In this document: positions 10,301 to 18,415 of the stretch, in pieces
Position numbering within the stretch: the stretch's first letter is position 1
How the letters are laid out: each line of letters starts with the position of its first letter
Notes under the pieces: generated by a model
What the model was told of the DNA's origin: nothing
The model's input: the letters and a program-made list of their open reading frames with translations, nothing else
Databases searched by the model: none
Assembly (NCBI RefSeq): GCF_015550595.1
Contig: NZ_JADNBB010000004.1
Location: forward strand, 124,001-188,000
Direction: 5' to 3'
DNA from: Parabacteroides goldsteinii
GTDB taxonomy: Bacteria > Bacteroidota > Bacteroidia > Bacteroidales > Tannerellaceae
DNA: 64,000 nt
Made by a program: the position numbers and the translations under genes

Positions 10301-10545
10301 CACGGACATTTTTGAAATTGAAAGACTTGGTGTTCTCTTATAATGTCGATGCGTCGTTCTTAAAAAAGCTGGACATCTCTTCTTTACGCATTTATCTTTC
10401 TGCAACGGACTTGTTTACCATCACTGGTTGGTCAGGGCTTGATCCGGAAAACGGAGGTACGATTGCTTCTAATGCTTCTTCGAGCCGTTATGGTAGTAAT
10501 GGTACTTACAAGACAGTTTCTGTAGGACTTAATTTATCTTTCTAA
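7351..10545 (+). CDS. susC: SusC-like TonB-dependent outer-membrane transporter (PUL 1)
   Basis: 1064-residue outer-membrane porin for glycan uptake. It has a signal peptide (LLLCGIQAFAQ region), a carboxypeptidase-regulatory-like domain (ISVSGKVVDAGSFELPGVNIS, residues about 22-100), the SusC motif EEVVVVGYG near residue 105, a plug domain (LLIVDGVISF, VLKDASAAAIYGSRAANGVI) and a 22-strand-type barrel ending in VGLNLSF. No STN domain is present, so it is not of the anti-sigma-signalling type, which fits control by the neighbouring AraC protein. susD follows after 26 bp. Galacturonan or rhamnogalacturonan fragments are the probable cargo, from the downstream enzymes. Confidence 0.95.
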   Translation: MKDRILLLLCFLLCGIQAFAQISVSGKVVDAGSFELPGVNISVKGQTIGTMTGADGTFTLPGVPGSNSVLVFSYVGFKTQEVTVGNQRMINVTLLEDSEQLEEVVVVGYGTARKKDVSGAISNVKFSDSDITALPNPNAIAALSSKVAGLKYAPTSSAGANNMGTMTLRGKNAIPADVSSDKQSVNQPLLIVDGVISFGGINEINTNDVQSIDVLKDASAAAIYGSRAANGVIIITTKKGRSETPTINVNTNWSFSDWTRQPKMVSDEEKFMKNRFYSKQATGSIPGDAVWSTSYDKAQLLNTVELDAYNEGVYADWIDETSRVGVGQKYDVSVAGNSKVVNYYISGDYYRQQGIMKGNDYEKYNILSKLDIKAKEWLTFGLKGNFLSSKSWGVSPRIQNATWMSPYSYIHARQPGYENWYNSKPDGNVASPYWGTGSNDSYLWTDKEDHGFNINGVFYAQVDFPFVKGLSYRISLNGQRNTGTSDLFNNPGMWVDTDNTAQMDDPSQFGSRAGGYSYSSISGTWNVDNILTYMKDLGKHHFDLMAGYTREASNNEYLRTDFSNFSVPTILGVYKQDLASTKTLRRERTQSSALAYLGRVNYNYKNTYYATFNFRRDGYSAFAAGHKYGNFYGASAAWVMSNENFLKNNVDWLDFLKLRFSWGQNGSRSVSPYATVATVGTTYTWFGDTGSGSAFGLTPSSLPNRSLTWATVEKYNLGVDFGVLNGRLNGNVDLYVGNTTDMLMNRSVPYPTGFQSASDNVGKVTNKGIEITLNSVNIDGDGKEKFRWTSDLVFDLNRNKIKSLYGKDYEGKEADDVANAVAYGFDNYYALMIGHAIGSAYDLKKVGIFQSQEEIDNYNWTNPETGEVSKIQPDAVPGDLKFLDYNNDGKISGDDRHWIGDMDPLFTVNFGNTLSYKNFSLYFNFRWMQGNDTHFLGYDPNAFGTNMSNGAQLDAVNPWTADNHSDKYPRYGYSNSLNYLYWNSRTFLKLKDLVFSYNVDASFLKKLDISSLRIYLSATDLFTITGWSGLDPENGGTIASNASSSRYGSNGTYKTVSVGLNLSF

Positions 10546-10571
10546 TAATAATATACCCAAAAGAAGTAAAT

Positions 10572-12515
10572 ATGAAACTCAAAAGATATTTATTAATAGC
10601 ATTGGCCGGAACCTCTTTGGTGACCGGTTTCACAGGGTGTCAAAGTGCGGATGAGTTTTTGACGGAACATTCTTATAAATTTGACGACCAAACTTTTTAT
10701 ACTTCTCAGGCTGATATGGAAATGGGGTTAAATGCTTGTTATCGCCAAATACAATCATTGATGATGGGGCAGACGCATGGCGGACATTCTTGGATGATCA
10801 TGGGATTGGGACTTGATACATTCGGCCAGACAGGAGGTAATTCTCAATTTGCGAACTGGAACAACTTGAATGCCAGCGACGGTTTGATTCGTCACTGGTA
10901 TGACAAACTGTATGATTTGATTAACCGTGCTAATACGGTTATTGATATGATGGACGAACGCGACTATATTACATATTCTTCAGCTGAAAAAAAAGCACAA
11001 CTTCGTGCAACGGCTGTCTTTTTCAGAGGTTGGGCATATCGTGTATTGGCAGGTATGTATGGCAATGTCCCCATATTGGATCATCGCGTAACGAGTATTA
11101 CGACAGGTTATGTTCCAACTACTCGGCAAGATGTATGGGAATTCTGTAAGGACGACTTTACTTATGCGGTGCAGAATTTACCGATAAAAGCTGAAAAAAC
11201 GGGACAAATTGTTCGTGCAGCTGCCGACCATTATCTGGCGGAGGTAAGTCTGGCTTTGGGAGATTTTAGCGGTGCAGTAGATGCCTCTTCTCGCGTGATT
11301 GACGGAACCGATGGCGATTTCCATGTCATGACAACCCGTTTCGGCTCCCGTGCAAGCGAAGCGACAGATCGTTATGGTAACTCTTTGGCTGCACCTGCCG
11401 GTGCTTACTGGGATTTGTTCCGTGAAGGTGGCAATCAAAACTCAGAAGACAATAAAGAGGCTATTTGGGTGTGCCAATATAATTACAATACTTATTCTAC
11501 TGGTGGTGGAGGTAACGAATGGTATCGTATTTATGCTTGTACGACTGAATCCAACTGGCTAAGTAACACAGTTCGTCTCAATAAAGACAGAAGAATAGCG
11601 GACGATGGTACGGAGTTTTATTTATGGGGTGACAATACTGCTTGTTTCCAAGAAGGAATCGTCGGAAGTGCTCTTTCTACCGTGCCTTCGGCCAAAGGAC
11701 GTTATGAGGCCGATATCATGCGTGACTCAATTGGTGGCAATGTTCCTTACAGTGGCAATGTCCTGTGGCCTACAAGATATGTCTATACCGATTTATGGAA
11801 CAATTCCAAAAAGGAAGGCAAGGAAGATTTCCGTGGTTCTGAGATCATGATTCAGCGTAACTGGTACACTCCGGGTGGTACGCGCTGGCTTGATGAGAAA
11901 GCTGCTGCATTTGAAAGAGCAAAGGCTTACGGATATGTGATTTCGGCTGCTGATACAATCAGTATTTTCCCGCGTTTCTGGAAATTCTCGGATGATAAAC
12001 ATCCCAATGGTGACAATAAGGCATACGACTGCGACTGGTATATGACTCGTGTTGCAGAAACCCATTTGCTCCGTGCCGAAGCCTACCTGGCTTTGGGTGA
12101 CCGTGCAAAAGCTGCTGACGACATCAATGTCCTGCGTAATCGTGCCAATGCTCCGCTTTGTACGGCTGCCGATGTTAATATTGATTATATCCTGGATGAA
12201 CGTACTCGCGAATTGTTGGGTGAGGAACAGCGTTGGATTACATTGAACCGTTTGTCTGTGAATCCGAATGCGACTTATGTAACGGAGGTTTATCCTGTTC
12301 AGGATGAAAAAACGTCCAATACGCTTTATGAGCGTGTGCGTAAATATGGTCTCGGCTATGAAAATATGTCCGGTTCTGACCAGCCGCGCGAATGGAGCGA
12401 AGCGGAGCGTCGTTACATATCGAACATTCATCCATATAATTATCAATATCCGATTCCTATACAGGTTATCCAATCTAATACGGGAGCCGAGTATCCTCAG
12501 AATTATGGTTATTAA
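10572..12515 (+). CDS. susD: SusD/RagB-like glycan-binding lipoprotein (PUL 1)
   Basis: 647-residue surface lipoprotein with leader ending TGFTGC (Cys23). N-terminal TPR-like SusD helices include FFRGWAYRVLAGMYGNVPI near residue 155. The C-terminal SusD signature HLLRAEAYLALGDRAKAADDINVLRNRAN is followed by LDERTRELLGEEQRW. It caps the SusC barrel and hands over oligosaccharide. It ends in PIPIQVIQSN and YPQNYGY, typical of the family. A terminator follows, so susCD may form their own transcript, with partial read-through to the downstream enzymes. Confidence 0.95.
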   Translation: MKLKRYLLIALAGTSLVTGFTGCQSADEFLTEHSYKFDDQTFYTSQADMEMGLNACYRQIQSLMMGQTHGGHSWMIMGLGLDTFGQTGGNSQFANWNNLNASDGLIRHWYDKLYDLINRANTVIDMMDERDYITYSSAEKKAQLRATAVFFRGWAYRVLAGMYGNVPILDHRVTSITTGYVPTTRQDVWEFCKDDFTYAVQNLPIKAEKTGQIVRAAADHYLAEVSLALGDFSGAVDASSRVIDGTDGDFHVMTTRFGSRASEATDRYGNSLAAPAGAYWDLFREGGNQNSEDNKEAIWVCQYNYNTYSTGGGGNEWYRIYACTTESNWLSNTVRLNKDRRIADDGTEFYLWGDNTACFQEGIVGSALSTVPSAKGRYEADIMRDSIGGNVPYSGNVLWPTRYVYTDLWNNSKKEGKEDFRGSEIMIQRNWYTPGGTRWLDEKAAAFERAKAYGYVISAADTISIFPRFWKFSDDKHPNGDNKAYDCDWYMTRVAETHLLRAEAYLALGDRAKAADDINVLRNRANAPLCTAADVNIDYILDERTRELLGEEQRWITLNRLSVNPNATYVTEVYPVQDEKTSNTLYERVRKYGLGYENMSGSDQPREWSEAERRYISNIHPYNYQYPIPIQVIQSNTGAEYPQNYGY

Positions 12516-12534
12516 TATAATGTAGTTTAATTGT

Positions 12535-12573
12535 AGAAAGGATGGCCAATTAGACTGTCCTTTCTTGTCTTTT
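12535..12573 (+). terminator. Intrinsic terminator after susCD
   Basis: AGAAAGGA (12535-12542) pairs perfectly with TCCTTTCT (12558-12565), followed by TGTCTTTTT. It separates susCD from the DUF6057-like gene. Confidence 0.7.
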
Positions 12574-12647
12574 TATGATGAACTGCTATTATTAAATGTA
12601 TGGAAATACACTTTCTGTTAACAAGTCAAATATGAAATAGAATTAAG

Positions 12648-14510
12648 ATGGCTGTTTTTTCGAGCTCGTTTAAAGCTATGAATTCCCGATATAGAAATAC
12701 TTTATTTAGTGGAATCTGTGTGTTATTTTTCTTTGTGTTAGGATATTATCTCAAAGAAACCCAGCAATATGCTTTGTTCTACCGGGAGCAACAACAACTG
12801 TTTCTATTTGATTGGGCTTATATTTCCGATATTCTTAGGCAACCCGGAGGCCTTTCTGTTTTAATGAGCAGGTTCATCGTACAATTCTTTTATTCGCTTT
12901 GGACTAGTGCTATTTTGACATCGTTTCTTTTGACTTTAATATCTTTATTAATCTGGCTCGTTATTCGCAAGATAGGAAATTATCGATTCCTTTTGCCTGT
13001 TTGTTTTATCCCCTGTTTGTTCTTGGCTATTTCATTACTTGATAATTGTTTTCATTATGAAGGTATAACTGCCTATTTTTTAATGCAACTGTTTTTGTTT
13101 GTATATAGTATTTTAGGCATTAAAGAAAATAAATGGCTTCGATTGTCTGCCGGATGCATGTTTATTGTTGCATTGTTTTATGCAGCAGGAGCCGTTGTAC
13201 TCCTATTTGCCATCTGTACTTTTTTGTATGATTGCTTGATGAGGCGGGAGACAGCTTTGCTGTCCCTTCTGTATATTGCTTTGGCGCTTATTGTAGGTTT
13301 TGTCGCTGTGCAATTCGGTTGGGCTGGTTTATATGCTTATGTATATACCCCGTTGGGTTACTATGAAACAACTGTTACGGCTCCGTTTGTCCATTATGCC
13401 GCTTGGTTGGCACTACCGGTTTGCTTATTGGTTGCAGGTGCCATCCGTTTTTTTGAAAGAAGGGGGCGCAACAGCCAAATCGCCATTGGATTGATGGTGA
13501 TTGTTGCCGGATTCGTTTGTTTACAGAAGAATTATCAGGACCATATAAAACCGGATCTTAATGATTTTTATCGATATGAATATTATACGGTAAATGAGAA
13601 ATGGAATGAGTTGCTCAAAGCAAGCGCAATACGTATCAGAAATCACAATGATGCGAACTATTTGAATCTTTCTCTGGTTCAAAAGGGAGAACTTATCGAG
13701 CATTTATTCCATTATCCTCAGTTTGGACCTAAATCTCTTATTTATATACCTAAAGATAAAACTTCGGATGTCAGGCTGGCTCATGTGTTGTTTGCAATGG
13801 GAAATATGGGAGCTGCCCAGAATGTGGCATTTAATGCCAGTTTGTCGTTGAACGGCTATAATCCGACTATGTTGAAAATGGTCTTGCAAATCGATTTGAT
13901 GCGTGGGGCTTATGCTGTTGCCCTAAAGTATATCGAATTGTTGGAGAAAACTTGGCATTATTCCGAATGGGCGACATCTCAAAGGAAATTTCTGTTTGAC
14001 GATCGTGCGGTGGAGCAGGATGCTGTTTTAGGGACTGGAAGAAGAGATTTCCCTAATGAAGAAACTTTTGTATTGTTTAATTCCCCTATGGATGACTTGT
14101 ACAAAATCCTTGATGCTAATCCTGTTGATGGGAAAGCGATACAATATGCCCTATCTTATTTATTGTTGGCAAAGGATATTAATCATGTCAAAGAGTTTAT
14201 TGATGAATATTACGGAACGCTGGAGTTAAAAACTTTACCGGTTTCTGCACAGGAAGCTTTGATTTTTTATTATGATTATTATCATACATTGGATGAAAAT
14301 TATGCAGTGCAGCATGGAATCACGAAAGAGCAATTGCTTGTTTATCAAAGTGTGGATTTAAACTATTGTAAAGAGCATGGAGTAACGCAAGATACGATTG
14401 ACAGGTTTGCAATCTTTAAGGAGGCATATGGTAGGGCTCGGCAATCTGCAGATGCTTTGGTTGCTTATAAAAACACTTTCTGGTATTATTTACTTTTTGT
14501 ACAAATATAA
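12648..14510 (+). CDS. DUF6057-like polytopic membrane protein
   Basis: 620-residue inner-membrane protein. The first ~300 residues hold about nine or ten hydrophobic segments (e.g. SGICVLFFFVLGYYL, LTSFLLTLISLLIWLVI, LYIALALIVGFVAVQF). The remaining ~320 are soluble and helical with TPR-like alternation (VRLAHVLFAMGNMGAAQNVA, PVDGKAIQYALSYLLLAKD). I recognise this as the DUF6057 type found near Bacteroidales PULs; no function is known to me. An in-frame ATG at 12678 is an alternative start. The stop is 2 bp before the next start, so the two genes are translationally linked. It may assist envelope handling of the glycan; this is speculative. Confidence 0.7.
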   Translation: MAVFSSSFKAMNSRYRNTLFSGICVLFFFVLGYYLKETQQYALFYREQQQLFLFDWAYISDILRQPGGLSVLMSRFIVQFFYSLWTSAILTSFLLTLISLLIWLVIRKIGNYRFLLPVCFIPCLFLAISLLDNCFHYEGITAYFLMQLFLFVYSILGIKENKWLRLSAGCMFIVALFYAAGAVVLLFAICTFLYDCLMRRETALLSLLYIALALIVGFVAVQFGWAGLYAYVYTPLGYYETTVTAPFVHYAAWLALPVCLLVAGAIRFFERRGRNSQIAIGLMVIVAGFVCLQKNYQDHIKPDLNDFYRYEYYTVNEKWNELLKASAIRIRNHNDANYLNLSLVQKGELIEHLFHYPQFGPKSLIYIPKDKTSDVRLAHVLFAMGNMGAAQNVAFNASLSLNGYNPTMLKMVLQIDLMRGAYAVALKYIELLEKTWHYSEWATSQRKFLFDDRAVEQDAVLGTGRRDFPNEETFVLFNSPMDDLYKILDANPVDGKAIQYALSYLLLAKDINHVKEFIDEYYGTLELKTLPVSAQEALIFYYDYYHTLDENYAVQHGITKEQLLVYQSVDLNYCKEHGVTQDTIDRFAIFKEAYGRARQSADALVAYKNTFWYYLLFVQI

Positions 14511-14512
14511 AT

Positions 14513-16003
14513 ATGAAAAATATCTATCAATTCATGTGGGGATTAAGCGTGGTGTTCTGTTGCATAGCGTGTGGAAAGGTCAATGTACGGATATCAGAAG
14601 AGTTGGAAGAGAGTCCTTCGATATTTCCTGATTATAAAGATGTAACTGTCCCTTATAATATCGCTCCTCTGAATTTCTCTTATATGGGGAAAGAAGAGTG
14701 TTGTCTGATTGTTGCAGGGATGGATGGAGAAATTCAAGTACCAGGCGTAAAAGGACTTTTCTCTTTCTCCGTTTCTGCATGGAAGGATTTGATGGAGCGT
14801 AATAAAGGTAAGGTGTTAAAGCTGACTGTTGCCATTCGTTCGGGCGATGAATGGGTTGGTTATAAACCTTTTTGTATAGATGTAGCATCGGAACCGATTG
14901 ATGCTTATCTTTCGTATCGGCTGATTCCTCCCGGATATGAAGGCTGGAAGGATATGGGGATTTATCAGCGCAACTTAGAGAACTATGAACAGACTGCCAT
15001 CTATGAAAATAAGTTGACAGACGGCAATTGTGTGAATTGCCATTCTTATTGTAATCGGAATCCGGACAGGATGTTGTTTCATGCAAGGGCCGATTTTGAT
15101 GGAACTGTCATGATGCATGATCGAGTGATCGAGAAGTTGAATACGAAAACTGATTCGACAATAAGTACTTTGGTCTACCCTTTTTGGCATCCTTCCGGGC
15201 TTTATGTGGCATTTTCGGTTAACAAGACAAAACAGAGTTTTTTTAACAGTCATTCGAACCGGGTGGAAGTCTATGATTCGGCTTCGGATGTCGTAGTCTA
15301 TAACGTACATACTCATCAGATCACTTATTCTCCGCTAACGAAATCGGCTGAGGCCTTTGAAACTTTTCCTGCGTTTTCTCCAGATGGCCGGAGTTTGTAT
15401 TTCTGCTCGGCTCACGCTGTCGATTCCATGCCTCAAAAGTATAAGGAAGTGAAATATAGTCTTTGCCGTATAGCCTTTGCCCCGGAAAATATGACGTTTG
15501 GCAATCAGGCGGATACTTTGTATAATGCATCTTTACATGGAAAAAGCGTTTCTTTTCCACGAATATCTCCTGATGGTAGATTTCTGGCATTTGTTTTGCA
15601 TGAATTTGGTAATTTTTCCATATGGCATAAAGATGCAGATCTATATATGGTCGATCTGCAAACACAAGAAGTCTATCCTCTGTCTGAAGCGAATTCGAAT
15701 GATGTGGATAGCTACCACTCGTGGAGTGATAACAGCCGTTGGATGGTGTTTAGCAGCAGACGGATTGATGGATTGTATACAAGGCCTTTTATTGTCTATA
15801 TAGATGAAAATGGGCATGCGCGTAAACCGTTTTTACTTCCACAAAAAAATCCGTCGATTTATTATAAGCGGCTAATGTTCTCCTATAATATCCCGGAATT
15901 GATGGTGAAAAGAGTAGATGTGAGGAAGCATAAGATTGCAAATCTATTGAGGAATTCTGTCGGGATAGATGTTATTTCTGATCCAATTATGCCAAATTTT
16001 TAA
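14513..16003 (+). CDS. TolB-like beta-propeller lipoprotein with a CxxCH motif
   Basis: 496-residue lipoprotein (leader ending CCIAC, Cys20). The C-terminal two thirds contain PD40/TolB-type repeats (YPFWHPSGLYVAFS, FPAFSPDGRSLYFCS, FPRISPDGRFLAFV, YHSWSDNSRWMVFSSRR) that should fold into a beta-propeller. Between the N-terminal beta domain and the propeller lies CVNCH (173-177), the c-type haem attachment signature, followed by Cys180 and His190. Whether haem is bound is unproven; it could be a metal site. The gene starts 2 bp after the DUF6057-like gene and probably acts with it on the periplasmic side. The domain call is good; the function is unknown. Confidence 0.7.
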   Translation: MKNIYQFMWGLSVVFCCIACGKVNVRISEELEESPSIFPDYKDVTVPYNIAPLNFSYMGKEECCLIVAGMDGEIQVPGVKGLFSFSVSAWKDLMERNKGKVLKLTVAIRSGDEWVGYKPFCIDVASEPIDAYLSYRLIPPGYEGWKDMGIYQRNLENYEQTAIYENKLTDGNCVNCHSYCNRNPDRMLFHARADFDGTVMMHDRVIEKLNTKTDSTISTLVYPFWHPSGLYVAFSVNKTKQSFFNSHSNRVEVYDSASDVVVYNVHTHQITYSPLTKSAEAFETFPAFSPDGRSLYFCSAHAVDSMPQKYKEVKYSLCRIAFAPENMTFGNQADTLYNASLHGKSVSFPRISPDGRFLAFVLHEFGNFSIWHKDADLYMVDLQTQEVYPLSEANSNDVDSYHSWSDNSRWMVFSSRRIDGLYTRPFIVYIDENGHARKPFLLPQKNPSIYYKRLMFSYNIPELMVKRVDVRKHKIANLLRNSVGIDVISDPIMPNF

Positions 16004-16111
16004 TTATAAATATCAAAAGCATAGATAAAATTTGTGAGAACGTAAATATTTTTGTCCGTTGTGAAAGACACATGGAATATGCATTAATCTTATTTATGTA
16101 AATACCGTATT

Positions 16112-17596
16112 ATGATGAACAGATACAAATTCTTTATTCTTTGCCTCAGCCTGATATGCGAGGTAAGCCTGTCAGCAAAAGATTATTATGCCACGGATTT
16201 CGGAGTGAAAGCGGATGGTAAGACTTTGAATACGAACTCTATTCAGAAAGGGATCGATTTTGTGAATGAGCAGGGGGGAGGACGTTTGATTTTTACTGCG
16301 GGTAATTATCAAACTGGTACTATTTACTTGAAATCGAATGTGACGCTCCACCTTGAGGAGGGGGCGACTTTACAGGGATCGACTAATCCCTGGGATTACG
16401 AAAAAGATCCGTATATTCGTTGGATGTCTATGATTTTTGCTGTTAAACAGCAGAATATCGGTATAACGGGAAAGGGGACGATTAACGGGCGTGGTTTTCA
16501 AACCGCCAACAATATGGTGGACTATATCCGGCGAGGTATTTACGAAGACCCTCTGAAACTGGGCCGTCCGAACGAGACGAACCGTCCGCAGAACATCTAT
16601 TTTCGTGAATGTGAGAATGTGACGATCAAAGACATCACTTTGCGGGACCCGGCAAGCTGGAACCAAACCTATGATCAATGCAAGAATCTGTATGTCGATG
16701 GCATACACGTCGATAGCAAATCTTACTGGAATAATGATGGCATCGATGTTGTGGATTGTGATGGCGTCGTATTGAAAAACTCTTTTCTTGATGCGGCAGA
16801 TGATGCTCTTTGTTTCAAATCGCACGATGCGAATAGCATGTGCCAGAATGTGGTCGTCGAGAATTGCGTAGGCCGTTCGAGTGCCAGCGGATTGAAATTC
16901 GGAACAGTGTCCCGTGGTGGTTTCCGTAATTTTAAAGTGAAGAATATTAAGATATATGATACGTATCGTTCGGCTATAACATTTGCTGCGGTCGACGGTG
17001 CCCTGATCGAGAATATCGAAGTGGATGGTGTGCGCTCCATCCATACAGGAAATGTGATCTACCTTCGTATTGGTGACCGTTGGAGTGCAGGGAAGAAGCC
17101 GGTTATGAAAAATATAAAGATCAAGAATGTCTATGCCGAGATCCCGATGGATAAACCGGATGCCGGATATAACTATGAGGGACCGATCGAAGACCTCCCT
17201 CGTAATATTTCGCCAGCCAGTATCATCGGGTTGCCGGAATATAAGATTCAGAACGTAACGCTTCAAAATATTAAGATCGTTTCTCCTGGAGGCGGTAATC
17301 CTTACTATGCTTACCGGGGACTGACACCGGCTGAATTGGACAGTATCCCTGAAATGGAAACTTCTTATCCGGAGTTTTCGCAGTTTAAGGAACTGCCGGC
17401 CTGGGGGTTCTATATCCGTCATGCCGAGGGGATTACTTTTGATAATGTGACTTTTATGGCCTTGAAAAAAGATTATCGTCCGGCGGTCGTAATGGATGAT
17501 GCAGGGAAGGTAACGTTTAAAGATGTTCGGTTTGTGGAGCCGGAAAGCGAGGGAAAGGAACAGATATTTCCTTATAAGTCTAAAGTAATAAAATGA
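16112..17596 (+). CDS. GH28 glycoside hydrolase (polygalacturonase/rhamnogalacturonase type)
   Basis: 494-residue secreted right-handed beta-helix enzyme; signal peptide cleaved around LSAKDYYATDFGVKADG. GH28 catalytic aspartates are visible: Asp209 and Asp212 in WNNDGIDV, and Asp230-Asp231 in AADDALCFKS. The third classical GH28 motif, Gly-His-Gly, is replaced by SSASG (256-260), as also in the paralogue at 21321. This suggests an exo-galacturonidase or rhamnogalacturonan-type specificity rather than a classical endo-polygalacturonase. An alternative start is the next ATG, three bases on. It begins a run of four pectin-related genes. Confidence 0.9.
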   Translation: MMNRYKFFILCLSLICEVSLSAKDYYATDFGVKADGKTLNTNSIQKGIDFVNEQGGGRLIFTAGNYQTGTIYLKSNVTLHLEEGATLQGSTNPWDYEKDPYIRWMSMIFAVKQQNIGITGKGTINGRGFQTANNMVDYIRRGIYEDPLKLGRPNETNRPQNIYFRECENVTIKDITLRDPASWNQTYDQCKNLYVDGIHVDSKSYWNNDGIDVVDCDGVVLKNSFLDAADDALCFKSHDANSMCQNVVVENCVGRSSASGLKFGTVSRGGFRNFKVKNIKIYDTYRSAITFAAVDGALIENIEVDGVRSIHTGNVIYLRIGDRWSAGKKPVMKNIKIKNVYAEIPMDKPDAGYNYEGPIEDLPRNISPASIIGLPEYKIQNVTLQNIKIVSPGGGNPYYAYRGLTPAELDSIPEMETSYPEFSQFKELPAWGFYIRHAEGITFDNVTFMALKKDYRPAVVMDDAGKVTFKDVRFVEPESEGKEQIFPYKSKVIK

Positions 17597-17648
17597 TAGT
17601 GTGATACCGGAAAAGGAATTTGTGGGATTAAAATAAAAGAGAGACAAT

Positions 17649-18401
17649 ATGAATAAAAATAAATTATTTGCAAGTGTGATAGGTCTTCTGGTCTTCGTGT
17701 CGAATCTTTTGGCAAAGGATTATCAAGTCGCGATGTTTGGGATCAAATCGGACGGGGTGACACTCAATACCCGTTCCATCCAGCGGGCTGTTGATTATAT
17801 CAGCGAACAAGGAGGCGGTCGACTTATCTTTTATGTAGGTCGTTATCTGACTGGTTCGATCGAGTTGAAGTCGAATGTGACGATTCGTATCGAAGAAGGG
17901 GCTGCCTTGGTTGCTGTCCCATCCGTTTATGATTTTAAAGGGGTAGGGGGACGTAACGCGCTCATTTACGCAGACAAGCAAAAAAATATCGGTATCGGTG
18001 GTAAAGGAATTATTGATGGTCGTAGTGTTACTGTACTGGCAAGCGTGGAAGAGCAATTGCAGAAAGGCCATATCAAAGCTAATATTTCTGGTTATGCTCC
18101 GGCTTTGATTTGTATGGAAGGTTGCGAGGATGTGAAAATTGAGCAGATCACTTTGCAGGATGCTGCTGATATTGCTGAAATATACAAGGATTGTCGCAAT
18201 GTAACAGTCGACAAAGTCGTTGTGAACGCAGGAATGTCGAAACGGAAAGCGATCTCAATTTCCGGCTGTGACGGAGTAAAGATGACGGACTGCTATTTTA
18301 ATATGACAGGGAATCCGCTGGAAAGTACAGGAACATCACGCAATTTGATATTTATAAATTGTATAACATTAGACGGCAAAGCTGTCTCAAGCGATCAATA
18401 A
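17649..18401 (+). CDS. Short GH28-like beta-helix protein without catalytic residues
   Basis: 250-residue secreted protein (leader ends SNLLAKDYQVAMFGIKSDG). It aligns closely with the first half of the GH28 protein encoded at 21321, including LNTRSIQRAVDYISEQGGGRLIF and LTGSIELKSNVTI. The catalytic positions are all changed: the NNDGMD block of the paralogue reads KRKAIS here (199-203 region), and the DD block reads GN (221-222). The C-terminal half of the helix is missing. It should not hydrolyse anything, but the reading frame is intact, it has a signal peptide and sits in the operon. A binding or scaffold role is possible. A truncated duplicate on its way to loss is the alternative. Confidence 0.8.
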   Translation: MNKNKLFASVIGLLVFVSNLLAKDYQVAMFGIKSDGVTLNTRSIQRAVDYISEQGGGRLIFYVGRYLTGSIELKSNVTIRIEEGAALVAVPSVYDFKGVGGRNALIYADKQKNIGIGGKGIIDGRSVTVLASVEEQLQKGHIKANISGYAPALICMEGCEDVKIEQITLQDAADIAEIYKDCRNVTVDKVVVNAGMSKRKAISISGCDGVKMTDCYFNMTGNPLESTGTSRNLIFINCITLDGKAVSSDQ

Positions 18402-18415
18402 AAGGAGGAAAAAAT

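Noticed and set aside
11793-12473. Minus-strand frame of 226 codons opposite susD of PUL 1
   Set aside because: It lies wholly inside a clear SusD gene and has no recognisable domain or promoter.
16370-17647. Very long antisense open frame (425 codons) opposite the first GH28 gene
   Set aside because: It mirrors the codon pattern of a clear GH28 gene, is rich in Ile/Arg/His, and shows no domain or plausible start. Long antisense frames arise by chance opposite such genes.
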